Position numbers and translations under genes: made by a program. Positions 55,241 to 64,000 of a DNA stretch of 64,000 nt are shown one piece after another. Positions within the stretch are counted from its first letter, which is position 1. Every line of letters begins with the position of its first letter. Under the pieces are notes generated by a model, which made no database searches, was not told where the DNA came from, and saw only the letters and a list, made by a program, of their open reading frames with translations. The stretch lies in the NCBI GenBank assembly GCA_023512835.1, contig CM042089.1, forward strand, positions 50,367,004 to 50,431,003, in the 5' to 3' direction. The DNA comes from Taxillus chinensis. Its lineage: Eukaryota > Streptophyta > Magnoliopsida > Santalales > Loranthaceae.

Positions 55241-56178
55241 GAACATAAGCCAATTGTGCGATGAAGGTTATGAAGTGTTGTTCACTAAACACACTTGCAC
55301 AGTTGTAGATTCCGTATCCAAAGAGGTAAAGCTGAATGGACAAAGACAAGGCAATGTCTATAAATTGGTCTTTGGTAATGCTTAATCCAATGAACCAATA
55401 TGCTTTCTGTCCAAAGCTTCACCTGACATTAGTTGGTTGTGGCACAAGAGATTTGGTCATTTAAACTTCAAGACTATGTGTAAATTAGTATCTCTTGATT
55501 TGGTTGAGGGCTTACCTAAGCATGTTTATGAGAAAGAACACCCTTGTATGGATTGTCAACTGGGCAAGCAAGTGAAACATTCTTTTAAGAGTGTGGATAA
55601 AACCTCAATCACACAACCACTTGAACTTCTACACATGGACCTATGTGGACCAATAAATGTGTCTTCCTTATCTAGTGCAAGATACTTCCTTGCAGTAGTA
55701 GATGACTATACCAGATATACATGGGTCATGTTTCTCAAAAACAAAACTAAAACATTTGAAAACCATGTTGAACTCTTCAATTGGATAACTAATGTTAAGA
55801 GTCTTTCTATTAAATGTATTAGGAGCAATCATGGCAAGGAATTTGAATTTTCTGATATGTTAGAGTTTTGTACTGAACATTGTATCCAGCACAATTTCTC
55901 AACACCTAGAACTCCACAACAAAATGGAGTCGCTGAAAGAAAGAATAGAACTTTAGTTAAAGCAGCTAGAACCATGTTGACAGGAGCTCAGTTCCCAAAA
56001 TCCTTATAGGCAAGCTGTTGCCACTACTTGTTATGTACAAAATAGAACTCTAATTAACAAATGAGCCATGAAAACACCCAATGAATTATGGAAGGGAAGG
56101 AGACCAAACATTGGTCACCTAAGGATCTTCGGGTGTACTTGCTAGATTCTGAACAATGGCAAGGATTACTTGAATAAG
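55241..56178 (+). pseudogene. pol of H: protease tail, GAG-pre-integrase, integrase
   Basis: The 190-residue frame 55437-56009 is the best preserved coding stretch of H: WLWHKRFGHLNFKTM and HPCMDCQLGKQVKHSF (HHCC zinc-binding part), MDLCGPINVSSLSSARYF (first catalytic Asp), [30 protein letters not shown] and PQQNGVAERKN (catalytic Glu at 55935-55937). The second catalytic Asp (usual motif RSDHG) is Asn here (codon AAT at 55827-55829). The stop TAG at 56007-56009 replaces a conserved Trp (SLW). Further stops follow (TLINK, MKTPNELWKGR in pieces) before element E interrupts at 56179. Confidence 0.85.
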
Positions 56179-58769
56179 TGTAAAGACTCGTATTTGGGTA
56201 GTTTTGAGAGATAGCCATTCTATGGGAATGTAACTATCTGAACGGTAGTGTAGTCGTCGATGTGAGCATTTTGACTGTACTTGGGCCCGATTCCGAGTCG
56301 GGGCCTCGTTTGACCCGATTGTTGACTTTTCGGGGTTTATTGGTTGACTTTGTGTTTGGGCGGTCATTTGGGTGTAATAATATCTGTTTAGTGTTGTGTT
56401 CGTCATTTCGAGCGTTTTGACTGTAGTTTGACTCAATTTGGAGTTTGGGGCCTTGGAGGTCAATTATTGACTGGGTCAATGGTTGACTAGGTCAGTTGAC
56501 TGGCAGAAATATAAATAGCAGAAAGAAAAAGAAAGGAAGAAGCTTTCACTTTACGTTTCACGTTTGTGCGTTGAGAGAGAGAGAGCTTGAGAGAGCTTGG
56601 AGGCCTTGGCGATTTGGGGCGATTTGGGTTCGTGGAGCTCAAAGATTCACTTCAAGTAGGTGTCCTTGAACTTCTTATCTTGATTCTATGCTTGGTATGC
56701 ACGAATTTATCATGATTTATGAAATTGAGCATGAACCCTAGAATTTGGAGAAAACCATTTTTGGTTTAGATCTAATGGTTCAAAGATAAGATTTGTGATT
56801 AAAAACTATTTTATATCATTGTGGATATATGTTTCTGTGATTTTGGGGTTAATTAATTGTGTTTTTCATGAGGGTTGATAAGTCAACCATGGAAATTTGG
56901 GTTTAGATCTAGATTTCTAGAAATCTGGAAATTTGATGTGTGTTTCTGTTGTTTTCGTGCGATTTAGAGGCGTTCTGGACGCATTTTAAGGTAAATATCA
57001 CAGTCTGTTGCGTAGAATGCGTGTTTGTGCGTGTCTGAGGGTTACTGGGTTGATTCCAGACGAAGAACAGGCAAGAACGACGATGAACAGTACCCTGGGC
57101 GCGTTACTGGGTCGAACTGATGAAAATCCTAAGTTCTGGGTCGTAGGGTCGTAGTTCGTAGCTCGAAGGTTCCTAGCTTCGTAGTTCGTAGTTCGAAGGT
57201 TTGAAGGTTCATAGTTCGTAGATTCGTAGACCCGTAGTCCGAAGGTTGAAGTTCGTAGCCTCATAGGTTGAAGATCGAAGATCCGCTTTGAGTCTTCGAG
57301 GCGCGCTATGTAGCTACGAGTCACAGCTCCCGCTACGAGTCTCCGAGGCGCGCTGCAGTTCCGCGGTACGAGTCGTAGTCCTGAAGCTACGAGGCAGTGC
57401 AACAAAGAATCGGACTAGACCTATTTACATCGTAACCTATACCCATCTACACATTGAAGTATTATACTTAAGTTACTATGTAAATAACGAAATACCCCCA
57501 TTTGGATTCAAAGAAAAATACTAGAAAAATTAATTCCACTCTTTCAAAATGTGAAAAATGGGATTTAGTGTAAAATCTCGGAAAAACCCAAAAGTTCGTA
57601 GTGGTGAATTTTTGGAAAGTGGGGTTAGACATCTCAGAAAAATCCCCAAAAATCAGATTATCTTAGTTATGCTATGGGAACCCAATGCCGGGACTTTTGA
57701 TTTCAAGAAAATAGGCTGCTATGGGTACTTCCTTCATAAATCAAGGATTAAGGATTTACTTATGAAGACTGGCTACAGTTTTAAAGGAAATGTTGAGAAT
57801 GACATGCCATACTCATGTTAGTATGTTGGTGTGAGGTATTGGGGCATGGACTCTGTGACTTGTTTGGGTTCTCACCGTGATGCACCGATGGTGCGATGTG
57901 GTTGACGTGGCATGTAAGGACCCATACCTTGAGTTAGTCAGTTTTGCCTCCTGAGTAGAGTTTTTCTAGATTTTGACCTAGTAAATGGACTCCAATGAAT
58001 TCACGTGCAAAAGGAAAGATCTTAGAATGATGTCCTCTATCTACCACGAAGTTTCCAGGCCAAATGGACGTGTATGTGAGGTGCACGTGATATGGGTCCA
58101 ATTCACGTGCAAGTGTGGTTGTCTTCTAAATGATGCAAGGAGGCTAGGGGTGAAGTTTGAGAGCATTTGGAGTGCATATGGAGTTGCACGTGAATTTGGG
58201 AAATCACGTGCAAATTGGCGTGCAGGCATATTTTTGCATGGTTCCCTTGGTTTTGACATTCTAAGGAACTTTCTCCAAAGGACCATGTTGAAATTCTGAG
58301 TATTTTGGCCTATATGGGTGCGGAAAGGTGCTAACTTGTGTGATCAAAACTACGTCGTTTTGATCCTGGGTTTCACTTAATCAAAACTACGTCGTTTTGA
58401 TAGAGGGAGGCCTATATAAGGATAAGGAGACTCCTTGTTCTAGGGTTAGGGGTTTTTCAGCCACTACAGCCGTCGTGGAGAGAGAGAGAGCTAGAGAGAG
58501 GGAAAGGGGGAGAATTGCTGGTTGCTGCCGGAGCATCTTGCGTGGGGAGGACGGCATCTAACACGGGAGCAAGGAGGATCTTCTTTAAGGTAGGGGTTCT
58601 GTTTTCTTATACCTGATCCGGGGTTAGGCCCTGTGGTGAATTACCCGTTGGATATTGTCCTTGTTATCATACTATTTATATGTAAATTCATATAGGTGTG
58701 ATCTCCTATATGAATGTTGGCCTTCAATGGCGTGTTGTTTGGATATACGTATATATGCCTGCCAAGTGT

Positions 58770-58900
58770 TTGAAATTATGCCTGTGAGGCTGTGCATGTT
58801 ATGTGTTTGAGGTAATGCCTGTGAGGCTGTGCATGTTATGTGTTTGAGGTAATGCCTGTGAGGCTGTGCATGTTATGTGTTTGAGGTAATGCCTATGAGG
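58770..58900 (+). repeat. 37-bp tandem repeat in S2
   Basis: Three nearly identical copies of a unit reading GCCTGTGAGGCTGTGCATG then TTATGTGTTTGAGGTAAT. Confidence 0.85.
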
Positions 58901-59059
58901 CCACGCACGTCAAGTGTGTTAGATTATGTCTGTGTGGCTGGGTTTATGAGCTTGTGGATATATGCATGCTAAGTGTTCGATGTTATTCCTGTGTGACTAA
59001 GCATACTAAGTGTTTGATGTTATGCCTGTATGGCCATGTGTGTTGCGTGTTTGCTTGTA

Positions 59060-59272
59060 CACCCGGTGGCCGTGGGAAGCCTGGGACTGTTTTGTGGAAC
59101 CCGGTGGCTATGGAAGCCCGGGACTGTTTTGTGGAACCCGGTGGCCGTGGAAGCCCGGGACTGTTTTGTGGAACCCGGTGGTGTGGAAGCCCAGGGACTG
59201 TTTTGTGGAACCCGGTGGCCGTGGAAGCCCGGGATTGTTCTTGGAACCCGGTGGCTGTGGAAGCCCGGGAGT
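59060..59272 (+). repeat. 37-38-bp tandem array in S2
   Basis: Six copies of GGAACCCGGTGGCCGTGG then AAGCCCGGGACTGTTTTGT. Open frames here (88-136 residues in all three frames) are products of the repeat. Same unit as K 15558-15765. Confidence 0.9.
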
Positions 59273-60488
59273 GTTTATGTACTAGCCTGTGTATGATTGT
59301 ATTTGCTGTTATAGCCTGTAATTATATCTGGTGGAATAATTGTATCACGACACAGCACTTGTAGACAAGGCATGTAGATGTTAGGTGCATGGGATGGGTT
59401 GGGGAGACATGATCCCTACTGAGCTGTGGTTGCTCACCCCTCCTACCATGTTGTTTTCTTTACAGGAACCTACAGGCGTTAGGTGGGACCCCAAGGTGGA
59501 AGACCTTATTTACTTTACTGTTTATGTTATTTTTATGGGAACTGATGTAACCCCAATGGGGATGGATTAAAAAGAGGACTTTGTAATAAAGACTGTTTTG
59601 GTTTGTGGACTGCTTTGATGGACTTTATTTTTCTTGAATGTGTTGTGAATGTTTAAAATGTTAAATTCTTGATTTGTATCCTAACCCCTTTGCCCTCCGT
59701 GTGGGTAAAAAGGGGAGTCACGTACCGGTTTCCTCGGGTTGGAAATCCGGGGCGTGACATGGCAGGCATATGCGCCGATGGCAGGCCTGTGTGGCAACTG
59801 TGGCCGGGCATATTGCGCTGTGCCGTGGCAGGCATATGCGCCGATGGCAGGCCTGGGTGGCGACTGTGTCCGGGCATATAGCGCTGTGGTATGGCTGAGT
59901 GCCTTGAGCTGGGATCCTATTGAGGATCGTGGATAAGTTGTCCTGTGTGGGCAGGTTAGGTCCTGATGTTTGTTTGCAGGCTGAGTCCTGATGATTGTGC
60001 ACACTGCACAGTGCACGAGTACACAGAGCATGTAGTATAGACTTGTATGTCTGCATGATGTGGAGTGTTGGGGTCACCTACTGAGCTTGTCGCTCACCCC
60101 TACTTGTTGTTTACCTTTTTCAGGTGTGACCCGAGACTAGTGGAGGACTTTCTTCCAAGAGGACGCCCACTACTCTGATGTATGATACAATTATATTCTG
60201 TATTGTTTTATATTTGTATCCCGGACATAGGTCCGTGGATAGTTGTATTTGCATACTATTTGTGATGTGATGTCTGTATGACTGTTTGACTTATTGTATG
60301 CATGATGATGTATGGGAAAGTACAGGATTACCCTTGATGTATGACTGTACAGGGTTGTATATTTGAGACAGCACCCGCGGTGTAGTCTTTATTGGTGCTA
60401 GTCACCAACCCCTTGACCTTTCGGGTGCGGGCAAGGGGAAGTCATGTTCCTAGTTCCGGGTTCCCAGGAATTTGGGGGCGTGACAAGT

Positions 60489-60500
60489 TGGTATCAGAGC
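60489..60500 (+). other. Primer-binding site of E
   Basis: TGGTATCAGAGC, perfect tRNA-iMet type, 3 bp after the LTR end. Confidence 0.9.
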
Positions 60501-60921
60501 ATGGTCTAGTAGACCTAGGTTAGTGAGGGGTCGTTAATTGATTCCAGGTGACTTGGAAAACTGTAGGGAGGGCGCCTGATCAACGTAGTCCTTACATGTA
60601 TTCTAGGTTATGTTGGTGTCAGTTAGATCATCCTAGGAGCATATGTAGGCATGGATGCTTTCCTAGTGGTATGATTGTGTGCATATAGGGCACTAGATTG
60701 TCTTTGTGTGTGATGTGATTGCATTTGGTGCCTGAAGGGCACGTGGCTGTGAGAGCCAGGACTGGATTGTGGTGTACCCTATGGGGGACACGATGCTATA
60801 TGCATGGTATGGACCTACGGGTCGTGTGGTGAGAACCTACAAGTCGGTTGTGCCTTTGATGGCTGTTTGTGCTAGCAGTGCTAGTGTTGATCGTTTGTTG
60901 TTTGTTGTTGTGGCCAGTGTG
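60501..60921 (+). other. Untranslated leader of E
   Basis: About 420 bp up to the gag ATG; no coding signal of its own, although the gag frame is open upstream to 60769. Confidence 0.6.
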
Positions 60922-62250
60922 ATGGCACCACCGAGGAGGGTTGTCCGAGGCCAGGGTCCGGCAGAGGAGCCCACGACAGAGTTGGGGCACCAGGGGCAGC
61001 AGAGCCCCAAGCAGAGATCGTCAGCTCCCGTTGTGGGACCTCATTTGGCTCAAGTGTTGATTCAGTTGCAGGAGGCCATGCAGGGTATGCAGGGCTCGAT
61101 GAGGGATATGGCTAGAGAGGTGGATGAGCTGAAGAGGCAGCAGCAGCCTCAGCATCCACCACAGCCTCAGCAGCAGGAAGCGAGGGTGGTTTAGGATGTG
61201 CACCAGCAGGAGGTCGTGATAGAGCCAGCACGATGAGGAGTGGACTGGGCTGCACAGTTTTTGAAACATGCACCCAGGACTTTTGAGGATGGTTCACGGC
61301 CAGAGGCAGCCGAGAACTGGATTAGGTGGACAGAGGACATCTTTGAGATGATCGGGGTGCCTGATGAGGAGAGAGTGCGCGTGGCGACGCACTATTTGTT
61401 GGGTATCTCACGCAGGTGGTGGGAAGCCACTAGAGCTGTCCACGGCAGTCAGATGAGCTGGAGAGAGTTTGTGGAGCGCTTCTTTGGGGAATATTTTCCC
61501 AGCTCGTTACAGTATGCTCGACGTAGAGAGTATTATGAGCTTCAGCAGGGTGGCCAGACGGTGGGTGAGTATGTGCAGGCCTTCACAGATTTGGGGCGGT
61601 TTGCTCTGGAGGCTTAGGAAAAGGAAGGCCGGAAGACGCAGGACTTCATTCAGGGCTTGAGGCCATCTCTGAAAAGACAACTGGAACCGATGCAGTTGAC
61701 CAGCTATCGGGAGGCGGTCGACAAGGCGCTCATTATTGAGCGAGGTCAGGATCAGGCGAGAGCCCAGAGGCCGGGCGGTTCGGCAGGTTCGGGCAAGAAG
61801 AGACAGAGTGCGGAGAGTAGTGCTCCTCAGCCTGAGAGGAGGCAGGTGCAGAGGGTTTCCAGCCAGGCGGTGGGACCCCGTGAGAGTTCATCCAGCAGGA
61901 GGCCAGGGGCCTGTTGGAGCTGTGGTTTGACTGGGCAAGTATCGAGAGATTGCCCGAGGAAAAAGATGACTTGCTTCCGATGCAGGAAAGTGGGGCATGG
62001 AGCTAAGGAATGTGTTACCCTTAGCTCAACCAGCAGTGTAGGCCCTCGTCCGAGAGAGCAGAGACAGAGGAGTGGGGCTCCGTCTCAGAGGTCAGTGCCG
62101 CCGGCACAGAGCACACGGATGCGACTGCGGTGCGGCGGCCTCGGCGGGAGGCACAGGGTCATGTTGATCAGCGGGGCAAGGCCCCAATGGGCCAGGCTAG
62201 TGGCAGTGGGCCACGATGGAGGACTTTTGCCCTTACCAGCAGAGAGGCAG
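60922..62250 (+). pseudogene. gag of E, with in-frame stops
   Basis: ATG 60922 (MAPPRRVVRGQGPAEEP) chosen over the in-frame ATG at 60769 because it follows the leader and gives the usual Gag start. One frame is kept to about 62130, interrupted by stops at 61192 (TAG), 61234 (TGA) and 61615 (TAG). The retrotransposon Gag domain is about 61240-61615 (WIRWTEDIFEMIGVPDEERV, YLLGISRRWWEATR, FFGEYFPSSLQYARRREYYE). Two zinc knuckles at 61914-62015: CWSCGLTGQVSRDC, in which His is replaced by Gln, and CFRCRKVGHGAKEC, intact. A frameshift near 62130-62240 leads into protease. Best preserved gag of the window. Confidence 0.85.
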
Positions 62251-63138
62251 AGGTTCCACCAGTGGACGAAGCAGGAGCAGGACCTTCAGTGGTGAGAGGT
62301 ACCATCATCATTTCTCATACTATTTGTTCAGTTTTGATTGATACTGGTGCTACCCATTCTTTTATTTCGTATGCTACGGTGGTTGGATTGGAGTTAGACC
62401 AGGGGACGGTTTAGTCGATCTCTAATGGTTGCTTCACCTTTGGGTGGAATTGTGATAGTTGAGAGTATCTGTCGTGCTTGTCAGGTAACACTTGGGGGTG
62501 TTAACTTGATGTGTGATTTGTATGTTATGGAGTTAGATGATTTTGATATTATCCTGGGTATGGACTGGTTAGTTTCTGCGGAGGCCAAGATTGATTGTTT
62601 TCGACGGCGTGTGACGTTCCTCACATGAGAGGGCACACGGGGTGTCTTTGTGGGTGAGTGGACCGAGGAGGCATGCAGGTTGGGACCTTTGAGGCATGGG
62701 TGGGGTGATATGACCCACCAGTTAGCCAGCTTGACGTTGGTTGACAGGAGGAGAGAGGGGAAGGCTGTTTTGCCACCCATTGTAGATCAGTTCCCGGATG
62801 TGTTTCCCGAGGACTTGGTCAGTTTGCCACCCGTGAGGGAGGTAGAGTTTTCGATCGAGTTGTTGCCAGTGACAACACCGATCAGGTTAGCGGCCTACAG
62901 GATGTTACCGACAGAGCTTAGAGAGCTCAAGAGACAGATAGATGACCTATTGGCGCGGGGCTTTATCAGGCGGAGTAGCTCACTATGGGGTGCTCCAGTA
63001 TTGTTCCCCAAGAAGGCGGATGGTTCACTTCGGCTATGTATAGACTACCGAAAGCTGAACCAGGTGACTGTGAAGAACAGGTACCCATTGCCGAGGATCG
63101 ATGACCTATTCGATCAGTTTCGAGGTGTAAGATGGTTC
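62251..63138 (+). pseudogene. pol of E: protease and start of reverse transcriptase
   Basis: Protease VLIDTGATHSFISYATVVG with DTGA at 62340-62351. A stop at 62413 and a frameshift follow, then FDIILGMDWLVSAEAKIDCF (62540). The long frame 62650-63141 carries the RT N-terminus: [76 protein letters not shown]. It ends at GVRWF where G is inserted, before the catalytic (Y/F)xDD motif. RNase H, integrase and chromodomain would be outside the window. Confidence 0.85.
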
Positions 63139-64000
63139 TGATAACGTGCATTTTATGCCGTTATTCTAGTGTTTATTTAGGATGTTTAAGAGCATGATTA
63201 GAGCCTTATTGCTTCATATATCATATATATTTGCTCTAACCCCTAGGAAGATGCTAGTTGCAAATACATGCGTTTTTAAGCTGTTTTGGCAGGTTTTGGA
63301 CCTCACTTTTGACATAGTAGATGGCCTCAAACAATTTGCGTGCAAGAACAAAAGTTTCTTAGAATGATGTCCTCTACCTACCACAGAAATTTCAGAGCAT
63401 TTGGAGCTGAACGTGAATTCACCCATTTCACGTGCAAGCCTATTTTTGCCTCTCAGGCCTCTACAGGATGCAAGGAAGCTTGGGGAGAAGTTTGAGCTGA
63501 TTTGGAGGTGCACGTGAATTCACCATATCACGTGCAAATTGGCGTGCAGAGATATTTTTGGACCGATCCAATCGTTTTTCCATGCCGATCATTTGTTCCT
63601 GAAGGCCCAAGTCCAAATTGTGGATGGAAGATAGAGATTTTAAAGTTTCGAGTGTTACTTATCAAAACTACGCCGTTTTGATAAGTGGGCTAGGTTACAC
63701 ACCTCAAAGCCCATCCAAACTCTATAAATACAAGCCTCCACGCCTCTGCTATGTATGCCTAACCCCCTACACGTTTTTAGAGAGAGAGAGAGAGGCTCCA
63801 CGACTTGGAGGTGCTCCTTGACCTAGGAGAGCAGCCGTCGCAGCCGTCGCAGCACCCGTCGCGGATTTTGGAGCCTGGATTTGAAGCTTTGCTGTGCGCG
63901 TGATCAAGAAGAAGATGTTTAGCTTTTCTGCTATGGTTTTGCTTGTAATCATGCGTGAGTAGTTCTTATAATCTAGGGGAGCAATGTAGCCCCCCTTGTT
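63139..64000 (+). repeat. G: start of another LTR element (cut by window edge)
   Basis: Begins TGATAACGTGCATTTTATG, a common plant LTR start, directly after the broken RT of E (candidate TSD GGTTC, 63134-63138). Contains two CACGTG pairs (about 63412-63441 and 63509-63535), an ACGT-core box (63661-63682), a TATA box TATAAATA (63723-63730) and a GA-rich leader (63780-63794). From about 63245 it is strongly similar to the U3 of the A 3' LTR from 8048. The element type is not visible; gypsy is likely. Confidence 0.7.

Larger units (their letters stand above)
51383..56178 (+). mobile_element. Element H: Sirevirus-like Ty1/copia, 5' half
   Basis: LTR, PBS, gag, partial pol up to integrase; interrupted by E at 56179, and the rest lies beyond the window. 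The lineage is the same as C: the Gag coiled coil and second knuckle correspond. The left flank AATAG (51378-51382) is the candidate TSD. Confidence 0.82.
58590..59465 (+). other. Putative LTR intron (S2)
   Basis: Donor TTTAAG/GTAGGGG at 58590; acceptor TTTCTTTACAG ending 59465; 876 bp. Confidence 0.4.
57913..59759 (+). mobile_element. S2: solo LTR of the A/B family
   Basis: TGTAAGGACCC...GGGGCGTGACA, 1847 bp, perfect TSD TGGCA (57908-57912 and 59760-59764). Contains two ACGT boxes, TATA box 58413-58419, donor 58590, stem-loop 58687-58714, arrays, acceptor ending 59465 and AATAAA 59585-59590. No PBS or PPT. Its U3 is close to B, its leader and array to A and K, so it is a mosaic. Confidence 0.92.
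56656..60123 (+). other. Putative LTR intron (E; holds S2)
   Basis: Donor CTTCAA/GTAGGTG and acceptor TTTACCTTTTTCAG. About 1.6 kb if S2 and one TSD copy are removed. Same arrangement as D. Confidence 0.35.
56179..60485 (+). repeat. 5' LTR of E, split by solo LTR S2
   Basis: LTR sequence 56179-57912 and 59765-60485, about 2455 bp. Starts TGTAAAGACTCG and ends TTTGGGGGCGTGACA. Contains a GA leader (56576-56586), a donor-like TTCAA/GTAGGTG (56656), GTAGTTCG/GAAGGTT repeats (57125-57330), duplicated GGCAGGCATATGCGCCGATG units (59762 and 59829) and an acceptor-like CCTTTTTCAG (ends 60123). Same family as F (opposite strand) and D. Confidence 0.88.
56179..63138 (+). mobile_element. Element E: Tekay-like Ty3/gypsy, 5' half
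   Basis: 5' LTR (56179-60485, holding S2), PBS, leader, gag, protease and the first part of RT; broken by G at 63139. Inserted in H; candidate left TSD ATAAG (56174-56178). Confidence 0.85.

Noticed and set aside
58954..59364. Frames of 88-136 residues in S2
   Set aside because: Same cause: tandem array read in all frames.
60489..60500. tRNA-iMet-like sequence
   Set aside because: It is only the short complement to the tRNA 3' end used as primer-binding site; no tRNA cloverleaf is present.

Overview
The window looks like intergenic heterochromatin of a flowering plant. I found no host gene, rRNA gene, tRNA gene or CRISPR array. Almost every base belongs to LTR retrotransposons or their remains. 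Evidence for a plant: primer-binding sites complementary to initiator tRNA-Met (TGGTATCAGAGC type), Ty3/gypsy pol genes ending in a chromodomain-like tail (Tekay/Del-type chromoviruses), Ty1/copia pol genes with two Gag zinc knuckles (Sirevirus-like), an Athila-like integrase, and TG...CA LTRs with 5-bp target-site duplications (TSDs). Letters A to L, S1, S2 and X are names used only in this annotation. LAYOUT. (1) 1-11511: Tekay-like element A (+). Its 5' LTR is cut by the window edge, its coding region is almost gone, a 1.83-kb solo LTR (S1, TSD GTTTG) sits in the gag/protease remnant, and a 1.6-kb insertion (X, TSD GATCC) sits in the 3' LTR. A itself lies inside K. (2) 11512-16425: 5' half of Tekay-like element K (-), broken gag-pol and a partial 5' LTR. 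(3) 16426-17519: an LTR scrap (L, -) and a deleted integrase/chromodomain remnant (J, +). (4) 17520-19863: solo LTR F (-), TSD TTGTG. (5) 19869-48629: Tekay-like element D (+), split by the roughly 12.9-kb copia element C (-, 21537-43528), which is itself split within its reverse transcriptase by the complete gypsy element B (+, 28754-37821, perfect TSD AAGCG). B is the youngest insertion in this nest. (6) 48630-51382: Athila-like remnant I (-). (7) 51383-56178: copia element H (+), inserted in I. (8) 56179-63138: Tekay-like element E (+), inserted in H. E carries solo LTR S2 (TSD TGGCA) in its 5' LTR and is broken in reverse transcriptase by LTR G (63139 to the window end). All gag-pol genes carry stops, frameshifts or deletions; none looks able to act alone. 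HOW THE PARTS RELATE. Two Tekay-like LTR families recur: the A/B/K/S2 type (about 1.75-2.0 kb) and the D/E/F type (about 2.1-2.5 kb). The most interesting pattern is inside these LTRs. Between the TATA box and the polyadenylation signal, both families hold a conserved donor-like AAG/GTAGG site and a pyrimidine-rich CAG acceptor 0.8-1.4 kb further on, as if the LTR transcript carried an intron. In the A/B/K/S2 type this putative intron contains a perfect 10-bp stem-loop, with one compensatory base-pair change in K, and a tandem array that keeps its position but changes sequence between lineages. All coordinates were read by eye and no alignments or database searches were run.
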